Source: Isochrysis galbana
Taxonomy: Eukaryota; Haptophyta; Isochrysidales; Isochrysidaceae
Length of the DNA: 64,000 bases
Assembly: GCA_018136815.1 (NCBI GenBank)
Contig: JADDIW010000059.1
Span: forward strand, 1-64,000
Reading direction: 5' to 3'
A model generated the notes under the pieces. That model ran no database searches. It was not told where the DNA came from and worked only from the letters and a program-made list of their open reading frames with translations. Below are positions 1-12,191 of the stretch, in pieces. Made by a program: the position numbers and the translations under genes. Positions within the stretch are counted from its first letter, which is position 1; every line of letters starts with the position of its first letter.

Positions 1-1532
1 ACAGGAAAGCCAAATGCGCCACTTAGATTAGATTTCACACCCACAGACCACTCACCGCTTAGACCACCAGTTTTGGTCGCCATCTAAATTGATGCTGCAC
101 AACATCTGCGTTGCATTATGCCCCGTGCCTCTGCCTATGGGCTGTGGAACTTTCAAAACTCAAAACATTTGCATTTGCGTTCACATAACTAAAAAATGAG
201 CGTTGGCGTTGGCATTGAACATTGAACGCAACCGAATATTTGAATACATGATATAAAGGTGTAAGGCCTAGTAGAAAAAGAAAAAGATTAATCTCCTCCA
301 TCCCGAATTTCTTCCGGCCTGTTTCAAATCGCGCGCACGCTCTTTGCTACTGCTACAAAAACTGTTGATTGAGGCCTTTTGGCATGAATATTTCGCCATG
401 AGCACGAGCCCCCTTCGTTGAATACCGTCTTCCATGTGTGTCGTGGTCACTCAAGGCATGGCCAGATTCGGACTCTCCCACAATGTGAGATTCTGGTACC
501 AAAAGGTGACAATAAATAAGGGCTCGCTCCAGCGGCTATCTCCCCGGGTGCCGGGGACTTTCGTTCTCGCACTCCCCCCCCTTCGCAGCGCGCGCCAGAA
601 GCCAGGTGCGAGCAGCGCGCGCGCAGCGCGAGCCCCCCGCCCGGCCTTGGCCTGGGTGTGCCATACCCAGCACCTGACCCCGCCCCAGCCCACACCCGCC
701 TCGCAGCAAGCTTCCCAAGCTGAAAAGTCAGAGTTGGCGTCTCTCTCGGCAGGCGCGGCCGGTCAGCAGATCGGCTACAGGGCTCGAAGGGGTCGAATTG
801 GGGGGGCAGTGCGCGTGTGTATTCGTAAGATATGTGTATGGACTGTCTGTGCGCCGCATGGCGACGCGCAGGCAGTTTGGGTCAGGGCAATACTTTTAGC
901 AAGAGTCACCCAAACTTTTGAGCCGTACTTGCGTGATTCTTGCGGGGAACCACCCAAACTCGTCACCAAACTTGTCGCGCAATTTGTCCCCAAACTTGCA
1001 GCCCACTTGTGGAGCTGGCCCAAACTTCTGACTGGCTCGACTACCAACCCAAACTTGCAAAAAAATTTTTTTAAGTGATCAAATCTCAAATCTCAAACAT
1101 ATGGCACGTCGTTGCACGCAGCACACACATGACACAGTACACACAATAACCTCATTCAGCCCTTATAGCCTTTCAGCTGTTGGCGCACTTTTTCCGAGCG
1201 TTATTATTGTAACGCAACATCAATGCGGCTGAGATCTGATCACCAAGACTCAGTGAACGATCCGCACCAAACATGCTGGTATCGCGGTGGTGCCCATGAG
1301 GCAACCACCGCGGCTTGGGCGAGGCAGAGCGCCATCGCCGATCGCATCGCCAATCGTATATCGCCGGATAAGATTCTTACTACATTCACGCGCACGCACA
1401 TTCACACAAACGCGCGCAAAACTAATAGTAACAAAGTGAGAGCGCGCGGCGCCATCGCTTCAGCTACACGGTTGCGCAACACTACCCTAGATGGGAAATA
1501 CGGTGCTGGGGCTTGCTACAAATAAAACCTAA
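1..1532. other. Intergenic region without a recognisable gene
   Basis: No conserved protein or RNA gene is visible here. The stretch contains one copy of a dispersed repeat (581-876, listed separately). After it come several spaced near-copies of a short motif reading CCCAAACTT, between about 905 and 1060, which look like degenerate short tandem repeats. The open frames in the region have compositions typical of chance reading through GC-rich repeats. Confidence 0.6.
581..876 (+). repeat. Dispersed ~300-bp repeat, copy 1
   Basis: This segment is nearly identical, in the same orientation, to 14701-15009, with a few small indels near the left end. It includes a short hairpin around GGGTGTGCCATACCC. 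No open frame, A-box/B-box promoter or poly-A tail is evident, so the class is unknown; it could be a SINE-like or non-autonomous element. The near-identity suggests recent spread or gene conversion. Confidence 0.75.
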
Positions 1533-2152
1533 TACTACCTCCGTTCCAAAACTCAGGATCCAGGGAAATGTCTCTTAGAGGGGGTTACAAAATGAGATTC
1601 GAATGATCGAGACATTTTGCGGGTACATTGGGGCGTATGCCAGATGCGATGGAAGAGAAGACAGCATGACGAAAACAAAAGAAATGATGAGTTTTCATTT
1701 CATAAAGGTGCGAAAAGTTGCGCGCGGCGCGAACCGGCGCGGGTGGCTTGCTGCCGCGCTTTTGCCCTCTGGCCCTGAGGAGGCAAAGGAGTTGGTTCGA
1801 GAGAGTGCTCCATGAACACGCTTATAACATCACCTTGGCGCAGGCATTTGTTTGACACCAAGCGCTGGGTGTTGGCAAAGATTGTGGAGGTAGATCGTGG
1901 GAATGAGTGTATGATTTGCCGCACGGAGCGTTCGTTCTGACAGTGAATAGAGTGCGTATGCTTGTCGCATTGGCATTGGCACATTGGCACTAGGCATAAC
2001 CGCATACTAATGACCTTACAAGCGCTCTTATGTTAAGCCCCAATGTACCCTCCCCAACACCATACCTTTGATGGAGCCCCTAGTTGAAGTTTGTGGCCCT
2101 TCCATTCAACACAAAGGGTGCGAGGCATCTCAGTTTTGGAACGGAGGTAGTA
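1533..2152. mobile_element. Stowaway-like MITE (Tc1/mariner type), TA target duplication
   Basis: A perfect inverted repeat bounds this segment: CTACCTCCGTTCCAAAACT at 1535-1553 and its reverse complement at 2132-2150, each preceded or followed by TA. A second, inner inverted pair (GGGTACATTGGGGC near 1620 and its complement near 2036) lies inside. The ~616-bp element has no transposase. TIRs starting CT-CCTCCGTTCC with TA duplication are the hallmark of plant Stowaway MITEs mobilised by mariner-like transposases. A single related TIR without a visible partner is found near 12690. Confidence 0.8.
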
Positions 2153-2695
2153 GTAGTACATATGTATTTGGCCTGAGGCCAAATACATTTCAAATACATT
2201 CGAGGCCTACAACCCAGGACGCGCTTCAGATACAGCCAAATGCATATGTATTTGGCCTCTTCGACAACCTCCGAAACGAGCTCGAACGATGCCAAGCGTA
2301 TTGCATTTGGGAGTGTTAGCTGAAGACCAAATACGGTAAATACGTATTTCCCATCTAGGAAGACTACCGTGTAGTCTTGGGAGGGGGGCCGAACGACGGA
2401 ACGAACGAAAGTGAAACGGAAAAAGCCTCGACTGTGCTCGTCGGTGCGGCGCGCGCGCGCGCCGGGGGGGGGGAGGAGCTCCTCTTCTGCTGCGAGCGGA
2501 CCAGTAGAGTAATGGATCAAACAGGTCGATTATGTGAGAGTGTACTCCCGAGGTGGAACTGCTACGAGAGCGCCGCCTCTCGCATGCCGTCCGTCTGACG
2601 GCCTCCACACCTTCTTCTCCAACCTCTCTCCTCTGGAAGCTCAAGTGGGACGAGAGGCAGAAGAAGGAGAAGAAGGGGCGCAGAAGGGGGGTGGA
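2153..2695 (+). promoter_or_regulatory. 5' region of the Kelch gene with a palindrome and a purine tract
   Basis: A strong hairpin lies at about 2163-2186 (TATTTGGCCT/GAGGCCAAATA). Immediately before the start codon at 2696 there is a purine-rich run (about 2650-2694). Purine-rich runs of this kind precede several genes in the window. No TATA box was identified with confidence. Confidence 0.35.
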
Positions 2696-5600
2696 ATGGC
2701 TTCAGAGCGCCTTCTCGCCGATGGTGAGCCATGCGGCCGCGGGGGCCACACCCTCAGTGTGGTAAGAGGTTCTCTTCTCGGCCTTTGCCCACACCAGCAC
2801 GGCCCTCCTCTCGAAGCGCTGCTTCTCTTCGGCGGCATCGACGCGGAAGGACGAATCCTTGGCGATGCGCATATGTTGCCGCTACTGCACGATGATCGCA
2901 TGCTCGCATGGCGCGTGCTGCGCCCCAGCGGCTGCTCTCCCACTGCTAGAGCTCTCCACTGTGCATGTGCACTGCAGGGAGGACTCTACCTCACTGGCGG
3001 CTGCGGGGATAACGAGCAGCTGCAAGATGATCTGTGGGTGCTCGATCACGTCGATTCGGACGGAAATGCCCATTGGAGCGAGCTCGAGATCCGCGCGGAC
3101 ACCGCTTTTACTGGGTTCCAAGCAGCAAGCCTCACACGCTCCGCGCCTAGTGAGGCACTGCTCTTTGGAGGCATCACCAAGGGGGCAATGACAAACGCCT
3201 TATGGCTCTTGGAGGAACTTGCCCCGAACAATTGGTCGCACGGACGACAGCACAAAAGCGTCCGGTGGAGCTTGCTCAGGACGAGTGGCGCGGCCCCTGC
3301 ACCCAGGAGCTATCATATGGCCTGCTTTGTCCATGCAGGAGGAGACAGCGCATCGTGTCGGGATGGCTTTCTGGTGGTTCATGGCGGCCGCGCACGCAAT
3401 GACAATGCACTTGCGGACGTTCATATTTTATGTAGAGCAAACCTGCTCTGGGCAGCCGCTATCGTTGGCGGGGAGACCCCTCACCCACGCTTCGGCGCAT
3501 GTTGCGTCGCAATCGGGGGACGCATCGTGATTTTTGGTGGCTGCGACTCCGATGAATCCTCCGAGTGGCAAGGCGACAGGTGAGCTGCTGTCCGCAGTAC
3601 TTCCGTAGACATCGCTGTTTGTGACTCTGCGGGAGGGGCATGAGCGATTTGCAAGTCTGCTCCCATGGTGCCGCACCTTCCTCTCACACGCCGGTGATCC
3701 CCATTGCATATCAGAATCGCATTAGACATCGAGCTGAATGAGCGGTTGGAGAGACCGGGCTCGGGCCGACCTCTTTCTACGCCTCCAGCCGATCAAGGAG
3801 GGGGTAGTCCGAGGGCGACGGGCAACCCGAGAGCAGTAAGCAGCCCAAGAGCCACTGCCCCTTCATTCTGGTGCTCCAGGCTGCATTGCCCACCCAAAGC
3901 AAGTCACGGTGCCATTCCCCGTGGCGATTCGTCCGATGAGAGCGCATCTCTTTGCTTGCGCGCGGCCGACGTGGACACGTCGGGACGCATCTGGAGCTTT
4001 GGAGGGCATTTGAACACCAGCCACTGCGGGCCTTCCGCCTTCTTGGGCCGCTCGGAGCTCGATTTTGTGCGTTGGGTCAGGCCAATGCCGTCGGGCGACA
4101 TGTATCAATATGTGAGCGGCCGCTCCGGTACGGGCGGGCCGCTGTATTTTGAGGAGGTCCTCGCGCCACACCTCTCTTTTCGAGAGCACACAGCGACGCT
4201 CGTTGGCGATGTGATTGTTGTCATCGGTGCTGATGCCGAGCGCGGTCGTCTAGGCACGCACCTATTTCACGTGCCGTCGCTCACTTGGCACACTCCCCTC
4301 TTTGAGGGCCTGGCCAGTCAGGCCCCAAAGGTGATATTGGGCCACGCATCAGCACTCTTGCCTGGGCGAAGGGCCATTGCCGTCTATGGAGGAGTCATTC
4401 CTGCGGAAATCTTGCCGGGAGCCCGATCCAAGTCGACGCGCCTTTCGAGAGAGCTGAGGGTAATGCAGCTACGCATGCCAACCCTTGACGACGACAAACC
4501 CGAGACGACCTGCTGGCCACAGCCACACGGTTGGGTATTGCGAGAAGCGACGACTGGGGACGCCTTCAGCGAAAACCACGTGCCGCGATGCTTGCACACG
4601 CTCACCGCTTTGACGCAGCAGTATCAATGGCCGGATGGCCAGTCGACCGAGGGGGCTCTGTTACTGTTCGGTGGGCAGGACCATACAGGTGCCGCGCGGA
4701 ATGATGCGCGGCTACTCAATCCGGCCGATTTTCAGTGGAGAGACCTTCACCCATCAGGGAACCCTCCGTCGCCACGCGCTGGCCACACAGCTGCATTTAT
4801 CGCGCGCGATGATCCCAGCGCGTCCCTGGCGTATGCTTCGAGCTCGAGGTCCTCGGCTCGGGTGATCATCTTTGGTGGGCGTGGTTCACTAAGCGGCTTT
4901 GGGACGTCGCTAAAGCCGGCGCCAATGTACAATGACCTATACGTGCTGACCCTCGATACGTCTGGCTCGGGTATGTGTTCATGGTCGAGCCCACGGATTG
5001 GTGGTCCTCGGCCTTCGCCGCGTTCGAACGCGGTTGCTGTCGCCTTGAGCAGTGGTGATGTGCTCGTCTTTGGTGGTGCTGATGACCTGGGCGCCACCGG
5101 GACGAGTGTCGATCGAGAAGAGGATCGGGATGGCAAGCCACGGCTACAGCTTGCTGTGTTGCCCAAATTAGCTGGTGCGGCTTCCTTCTCCGATTATGGC
5201 CATGACACCATCTCTTGGGAGTGGCCATACCAATCTGGTGACTTGCCAGACGCGACGACGGCGCTGACTGCTACAGAGGTTGACGGGCTCATATATGTGG
5301 TGGCTCTGCCATCCCCCCATGCGTCGGGCCACAAAGCCAGGGTTGGTTGTGTGCACGTGCTCGACGCAATGTGGGCGAAGTCGCACACGTCCCTCCGTGA
5401 ATTTTTGCGCATCCGACGCATCAACGAGGCCAAAGTGCAGGAGGCGCCACTAGCTTTACTCCGTCCATGGTCTGCCAAGACGGCATCTAGGCGCGAGGCG
5501 CAATCAAACTCGCCGAGAGGACGCGCATCATTTGGGTCGGGCTCCGACTCCCCACGTGCACCCTTCCTCGTAGTTCGGGACGGTGAAGCTCTCAAGGCGA

Positions 5601-7495
5601 CCGACGCCACGCTGGCGGAGATGCGCGCATCGCCGTCCGAAGTCCATCGGACGTCACCGACACCAACTTCGAGCAGCTCGCGATCGCGTACACCAAGGCC
5701 CATGTCTCCCCTAGAGGTATCTTCGGCACTTGACGATGGGATGAATGTCGACTTGCTTGCGCCGTTCGATCGTCGCCTTTCTTCCAAGTTTACTGTTGAC
5801 TTTCATCTGGACCTCCCTCCACCCTTCTTGGTGGCACAAAATGTGGAGAATTCACGTGAGCGCCGCACCAACTCCTCTGCTTTCGGGTCGTCTTCGCCAC
5901 GCTTACCGCCAACGCCAGACCTGTCTCCAGGCCCACTGGCCTATGCGCCAACGCGCCGCGACGACTGGCTCAAGGCGAGTTCGCGCTCGTCGGGCCAAGC
6001 CCCCAAACCCCCGATGTCTGCCCAATGTGCAAAAGCGATGCGTGAAACCACTCTGCGAGCGGCATACCACGACCCGCGGGAACCAAGCACGCCTGGCCCT
6101 GGTGCTTATAGCCCGCCAAGCAGATTTGATTGCGCAAAGAGGAAGTCGGAACAGGCGGCGGTTCGCGGCAGTGCCCGCGTAACGCATGGTGCGGCAATGA
6201 TGAGGCACATCCCCAATAGCGGTGGCGAGAGCAAGGGACGCCCGTGCTGCCGTAGCGCACGGCAGCGGAGTGCTCCATCGACCTGCTTGGTGGAAGCTGT
6301 GTGCGACGATGGCCTCGTGCGCTTTAGCGCTCGGTCTCCTGTGGGCTGCTGTGAGCCGCGCGCAGAGAAGGCTGAAACAAGCCGACGTTTGCGCACGTGC
6401 AAACCTGATGCATTTGATGTGGACCCGTGCGCTTCTTTGTGCCTCGATCCCTCGCCGTCAGCCGTTGTCACAACCGCTTGCTGCCACTCGTTCTCCATGG
6501 AGCACACGCGGAGGACTCTTTCAGCCTTTAATACTACGAGCAATTGTACATCATGTGGCGATGCGTGTGCAAGCAGCGCGCATTCACACAGCACCCGTGA
6601 CACGGAGCAGTGCGGCGTTGACGACGCGAAAAGAGACCCTTCTATCTTTGATGGTTATTCAAGAGCCTCTCCCATCCCTAAGGACGCGGAGGTCGTCGAT
6701 CGCTCCGGAACTCAGAGTCAAGGTCCCCGCAAATCTCACAAAAAGGTGCGCTCGGCCTCGTCTTCCGTTTCCCGTGAAAGGGAGACTCCACGACGAGAAC
6801 AGAAAACTCAACGCGAGAGACCGGAAGACACGAGGGCTCGTGCGGATTCTCCGACGGACAAGGACCCCGCAGCTGCGTGGCTTCGTGGTTTGTCGAGCCC
6901 ACGGTGGCGGGTCCGACGGCCAGCATTCGCAGCGGAAGCCGCAACGGTGGCCGCCCAAAGCAATGCGCCTAACCAGCGATGGCCCACCCCTCCCAGCACT
7001 CTTGTGTGCGAAAAACAGCCGCCGCCATCGGTGCGTCACCCGTCGGTTCGCTATTCGGCACCCCGGCCACCAAAAGCGGCAGTACGCGACGGCGCCTCAC
7101 CGTCTGGCTCAGCGGCACGCTCCTTTACATCGGCACCAAGGAAGCCTACCAAAGTTCCAACTGCCAACTTCAGTAGTCGCTCGCCGCGCATCGAGCCGGC
7201 GATAGTGCACGTGCACAATACCACCGAGCCCTCAGCTTCGCTCGCCCTAGGGGAGGCGGAGCGAGCACGAGCCCGCTCGTTGGCACTCTCCATGGCGTTG
7301 CGCAAGCGAGCAATTAAGCAAGGAGATCATGCGCGCTTTTCCACACTGCCTATAAAATTGGTTCGCGAGGCGGACCGTCTGAACGCCGTTTTTAGCCAGC
7401 AATCGTCCCGCGCCAACAGCAAAAGAGGCTCAGATAGGCCAACTAGCTCACTTCGTAACCAAGCTCTCGCGGAGACCCATCCACCCCTAACATAG
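2696..7495 (+). CDS. Kelch-repeat protein with C-terminal STPGR/SHIPPO motifs
   Basis: Two exons, 2696-3579 and 3715-7495, joined by a 135-bp GT-AG intron, give 1,554 aa. The intron splits an Arg codon (AG|A) and the reading frame continues exactly. The start was set at the ATG opening MASERLLADG, after a purine-rich leader. About eleven Kelch blades are visible over residues ~30-800, recognisable by GG doublets such as LLLFGGID, LYLTGGCG, LLFGGITK, LVVHGGRA, IVIFGGCD, LLLFGGQD, VIIFGGRG and LVFGGADD; this may make two propellers. The Ser/Pro/Arg-rich C-terminal half is probably disordered. It carries sperm-tail PG-rich repeats (STPGPGAYSPPSRFD near residue 1086 and a weaker SPGPLAYAP near 1030), which are typical of axonemal/ODF3-type proteins. 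A ciliary or cytoskeletal scaffold is inferred. The fusion is unusual. Confidence 0.85.
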
Positions 7496-9049
7496 GACGG
7501 CGGCCGGGCAGCTCAACGACGCCTTCAGTCTCTCGAGTGGATTCCCGCATTGAGTTGCTTTCGTGCTTTTGGAACGAGTAGTAAAGCTGTGCTCGCGCCT
7601 TTCTGAGCCTTAGGTCAGCCACTATTCAGCTCGCCCCGTGCGACTATACTTCACGCACTATCCACCGCTGCCGCACCGGTCCTATTGACTTGACCAACCC
7701 TTGCATATGTCGAGCTAAGACGCGTACACGGTACACGATATTTTCATATTCATGTTGGCCTGCATGTGCTGCATTTAGTAAATGCATTTAGATTGCTAGT
7801 AGTAGCATAGATAGACATGCCTGAAGAATTCCGGATATCCGGCTACTGCTACGCAGCTATCTAGCAATATCTCGTGCTCCGAGCTATCGATATATCGATC
7901 TTGCAACCTCCTCCATCCGGGTCGTCGTGTGCGTGCCTCGGCCGGTCAAGCGGCTCGCAAGCGCCAAGCCTAACTAAGCCCCGAGTCGAAGGCAGGGGGG
8001 GGGTGCAGCGCGCTGCGGTGCGCTGCTCCATCGCCAGCCCGCAACCAACTACTATGAATCGAAGAATTGTGGGGGGGGGAGAGGGGGGAGGACATGTAGA
8101 CAAGAGGCGACGAAATCCCCGCACCAAGGCCAAGGAGAGAATCCCTCTCCAGCCGCCATGCGGACACAAGAAAGAACAAACCCACGCACACCTCGACAAT
8201 CGCGAATAGTAGACACCCAAAAGGCCTGCCCGGACCCCACACTCAGATTCAGGCCCAAGGTAGTGCACTTGGGCCGGACCCCGGACCCCGGAATCCGAAG
8301 AAAAAGGAGAAAGAAATGAAGGAGGGAAGGGGAGAAGGGGAGGTGTGGTGGAGGGATGGGAGGCATTAAGGGCGATGTCGGTAGAGAGGTAGTGAAACCT
8401 AGACTTAGTAGGTGTTAGCCCAGAATCTTCAGATTTTTTTCCCGCCGCCATGCAGAGCGCCCCGAAGCGAGCCTCGCTCACCTTCTCCTTCTCGCCTCGG
8501 CTGGTGGCTAGGGCTAGGGTTGGCGAGCAGCAGCAGTGGCGCCCGCTGCCAGAGCCTATTTGATATGTCGGTTTACTGGTGAGAAGTTCAATGTTGGGTG
8601 AATTCATTCAGCATACCTAGACTCAAGTATCTACAAGCCGAAAACTACCACGGAGGTAATGTACACCATTTCGACGCAGATATCAAAAACTGAAGGTGCA
8701 CCAACGTGAAGTACGGGTGGCAGCTAGGAGCGGAATCTCCGGAGGCAAACGACACCGCCGACGATAACGAGGCGTTCCTGCTCCACGAAATCGTCCTCTC
8801 TCCGACTGCGTGCACCCATGCCGAAGTCCTGCATGATCCATGCAGGAGTCTTGCATACAATCAATGCAAACGGCTCAGGTAAAGTGTTGCGGCCCACTAA
8901 GGACTAATCAATTCGGCGTCATAATAGGCCGCTTTTCAGTCCTTTTTGGCCGCAGCTGGTAGGAGTTCCGTGTTTGACGATGCGGACAAGACTCGGGCCC
9001 CTTTTTGCATTTCCTGTGCGCTCGTTACGTTCCAGCACGGGGCTCACTT
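7496..9049. other. Intergenic region, no gene recognised
   Basis: This lies between the 3' end of the Kelch gene and the 3' end of the PHD gene, so the two genes converge here. It contains AT-richer DNA around 7740-7870 with short palindromes, and C/G homopolymer patches. The longest open frames on either strand have low-complexity compositions and no domain that I recognise. Confidence 0.6.
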
Positions 9050-10311
9050 TCACCACTTGCTCTCCCGGCGACGCTTCTTCTTCCGTTGAGTCATGTCTTT
9101 AGGTCTGTGCTTCTCGCACAACGCCTCCAGTAGAACCCAGTCATTCTTTTCCTTCTCGACCATATGCCATCCCATCCGGCGAGCGCATGTTGCATGAAAG
9201 GCTGTGAGGCAGCGTGGTGCCCGACATTGAATGCATGCCTGCGATTTCATGGAACACAGGTTTGGATCATTCCGTTAGAGGATCGCTACCAAGAAATGCC
9301 AATTTGGATAGATGCAAGAGGATATCCAGCTCCATGCCATGTAGGAGGCGCTAATAGCAGCTGTGCACGCACCCCAACGCTTTTCTCGCAAATAGTACAG
9401 AGCAGCTTCAGACGTTCTTCGTGAATGGAGAAGGGGTGAATGATGTCTCGACCTTCAACGTCGAGGAACTGGACGTTTGGGACCCATAAGGCGCACCTGC
9501 CAAGGCGATTCACGACGGAGGCAATCAGGGAAAATAAAGGCACGGCGAACGCTGAGGGACGATAGTCGTGCCAGGAGCAGCATTGACATCATCGATGAAC
9601 TTGGAATCACGTCTTTCGATGCACACCGGGCGAGACGGCTTGTCTGTATCGCGTGGGGGGCAACAGCATGGCCTCCACGCCACAAACGCCCCCTGACGCG
9701 AGGTCGCGGGCATGTGCATTGAAGACGCAGAGAGACAACTCACGTCAAGTGTGCCCACCGCGAATCTGTAGTCCGCTTCATGGCTCCTCCCTTCTCTGGA
9801 CAAAGGATGCAGTCGGGTTGGATGCGCCGGTTGCTGTTTGTGCTGCGCCTACAAAAGCGGCACATGTCGCAAAACCACGGCTGGTCCCCCGCCGGGATCT
9901 CGCGAGCTCCGGCGCCGTAACAGACCTGCATAAGGAGGGCAAGGGTCATTGTCGGGAAGACTTTACGCTGCGCATTGGTGCTCTAGCATGGCCCACCTGG
10001 TGCACGGCCAGGTCACATGAGTCGCAAAAGATGATCTGATTCTCGTCCTCCCAGTCACCCTCATTGCAGACGTTGCAGCAGGCGAGCTCTTCGTATGCAG
10101 TGGGCTCAGCTCCCTCTTCGGTTGCGTCCACGCACGGCTGACAGGCCTGCATCCAACGCGAAGCGGTGTGAGACCAGTATGGCAAGGGGCGCTGATGAAA
10201 GGCGCAACCCCGAGTCGCAGTGTCCTCCTCTGCGCAAGCGGCGGTGGCGAGCCGCTCGTACCACGCTCTCGTCCGTCGGCTGGGCGCTTGGCTGGGCAGC
10301 TTCTGCCTCAA
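9050..10311 (-). CDS. PHD-zinc knuckle-ePHD protein (BRPF/JADE/ATX-like chromatin reader)
   Basis: Four minus-strand exons are supported: ~10311-9997, 9925-9744, 9496-9373 and 9238-9050. The introns are 71, 247 and 134 bp, all GT-AG, and the reading frame is kept at each junction. Spliced, the protein shows a C4HC3 PHD finger (CNVC...CDSC..AVHQ|VCYG...WFCDMC), then a zinc knuckle (C..C before WAHLTCALW), then an extended PHD (CTICEKSVG|ACIQC...CLTAFHATCARRMGWHM). It ends in a basic tail, KKKRRRESKW. In the family this module reads unmodified histone H3 tails or nucleosomal DNA, usually inside histone acetyltransferase scaffolds or methyltransferases. The 5' end is uncertain: the first exon frame is open to a stop at 10378-10380 but has no convincing ATG, so an upstream exon is likely. 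Confidence 0.85.
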
Positions 10312-11209
10312 GCATCTTCTCTCGCGCGCGTGCTGCCTGCTGTCCCCTATCTCACTCTCTCCTTCTCTCTCACTCGCTTAGCGGCGGGTAGGGCGATCGA
10401 TGCCCCACTCTTCTCCGATGACCGGTACGATTTCGCGGGAGACCGGGCGTGAGAGGCAGCGGCGTAATATAAAACTCGGTTCAAGGACCCCTCTCTCCTC
10501 TCTCTTTTCGCCCCCAGGCCCCTCCCTGGTCCTGGTCGAAGCAGAAGTTCCCAGCGATTCCGGGTGAACGAACCTGGGTGAAAGGAAAGGGGATGCGTCA
10601 GAGTTTTATTGTTGTGTTAGTATAACCTTAGTGCTGCGGGACCGTAGCCCTTCGACGGCAACGGAGCCCCTACCCCGCGATGGGGGTGTGCGCGGTTGGC
10701 GCATGGCTCGTCCGGTGTATGTGGCTAGGAATGCTAGCTAACAAGATGTCATACGACGCTATAAGTTCTAACGGGATGTTAGAAGGTTAGGGAGAGTAGT
10801 TAGGAGTAGCGTAAGCACTTTGCCACACGCCGTGCTAGTAGCGGTTAGTTTGTTGAGATTTCTTCTACTCGTTCCTTATACCTTAGAGTATACTAGAACT
10901 AGAGTACTCGTTAGAGCTTACTTGTAGGCGGCGGGGGAGTTGGGAGTCTTGGCGCGAAAACACGGACAAGCCCCAGGGCCTTGGCACTCGCGCTGCCCTC
11001 CGCCGGCTGCTTTCCTCCCCTCCCCTCCACCCCTCCATCCCCGCCCCCCCCACCCCTCCACCCCCCACCCCTCCACCCCCCACCCCTTCCCCTCCCCCGA
11101 CCCCTCCCCCACCTGCATCCCTTCCCGCTAGCGAGAGGGAGAGAGGCGGAGAGAGGGAGCAAGGGGAAGTGGAGCCGACCCGAGGGTCCGGCAGGACTGT
11201 TGTTTGGCG
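10312..11209. other. Intergenic region with a structured repeat and CT/GA-rich promoter DNA
   Basis: This separates the minus-strand PHD gene from the plus-strand gene at 11210. It holds copy 1 of a folded repeat (10627-10745, listed separately). A strongly pyrimidine-biased tract (about 11010-11130, CCCCTCCACC repeats) is followed at once by a purine-biased tract (about 11130-11175) just upstream of the start codon. Confidence 0.5.
10627..10745 (+). repeat. Structured dispersed repeat, copy 1 of 3 (possible ncRNA or SINE)
   Basis: Sequence related to 41418-41575 and 51532-51663, all in the same orientation. The core can fold as an outer stem GGAGCC/GGCTC enclosing two hairpins, CCCC-GCGAT-GGGG and TGCGC-GGTTG-GCGCA, followed by a GCTAG...GCTAGC hairpin. 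No open frame is conserved between copies. It could be a SINE head, a retroelement terminus or a small RNA. None of the copies has a recognisable tRNA cloverleaf. Confidence 0.55.
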
Positions 11210-12191
11210 ATGGTGCGTGCTGAGCTCTCTGCTTACGAGCTCGAGCGCCAGGCTAACATCCTCAAGAACAAGCAGACGCTCTGTGCGCTCGGCCTCGAGT
11301 CTGCGGCCAACGCCGTGCGCGCCTCGACGCTTGAGCGACGCGCGCGGCCGACGAAGAAGAGGGTGGCGCCCGCTACACTGCCCGTTGCCACACGCCGCTC
11401 AAAACGCAAGAATCGGGGTGACCCCAACTCCAGCACAGATGAGCAAGCCGAACTCGACGCAATCCTTGAGCAGGCAGAGGCGGAGAAGAACGCACCCGAG
11501 AAGCCGCCGCAGCGGTGGTTGAGCTGGGTCCACACCGAGTACGATAGTCAGACTCCGCTCACTCCGGAAGAGCTGGAGAAGATCGCAGTGCCTGAGGATT
11601 GGATCGAAGATTTTGAATCGTTCCTCTTCCGAGAGCTTGTGCTATCTGACGCGAATGCCAAGAAGGTAATGCAGCAGGTGAGCTCAGCTGCTGCTTCCTG
11701 CTTCATGCTATCCTTCGGTCAAACTGCTCACAGTCTGCTGAAACTTGCTCATTGGCACGCCCACAATCATGCTCACCAAGAGATGGGGCTTCGCTGTCAG
11801 TCGTTTGCTCAATTGCCTCCTCTTCTGTCAGGTGCGAAAACTTGCCTCGGGTGAAGGGTTGACGAGCCGTGAGCGAGATGGTGTCTTTTGCGAGGAGCGC
11901 TTCATCTCCCCGGCGACGGACTTGGAGGCATTGGCCCATGAGGCATACATCTGGCTGCCAATGAAATCCATACCTGCTTTCTTGGCGCATAAGTATCCTC
12001 CAGCGCCGCCTGGTGGTCCTCGCGATCGATCAAACGGCTGGTTTGCTAATCATCCGATCTCTAAGCTCTGTTTGTATCAGCGATTACTCCGCGATCAGGC
12101 TAAGGAGATCGCGGCTGTCGAAGAGGCGGCAAGAAGAGAAGCATACGTCGTGGTGGCGGAAGCGGAACCTCTTACGGAGCCGTCCTTATGA
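11210..12191 (+). CDS. Conserved-looking protein of unknown function
   Basis: Two exons, 11210-11677 and 11832-12191, joined by a 154-bp intron (CAG|GTGAGC ... TCTGTCAG|GTG), give 275 aa in a continuous frame. The N-terminus has the motif YELERQANILKNKQTLCALG. Related Y-E-x-x-R-x-x-N-I-x-x-N patterns open several nuclear WD40 and zinc-finger proteins, but I cannot assign a family. A basic, Arg/Lys-rich segment follows (residues ~40-75; RRARPTKKR, RRSKRKNR), probably a nuclear localisation signal. Next comes an acidic helix, then a Trp/Pro-containing region (WLPMKSIPAFLAHKYPP) and a C-terminal Glu/Ala helix. It is probably a nuclear protein, and the function is not inferred further. Confidence 0.7.

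Noticed and set aside
434-1078. 214-codon frame over the dispersed repeat
   Set aside because: The same segment at 14701 has indels that shift the frame, so the coding potential is not conserved.
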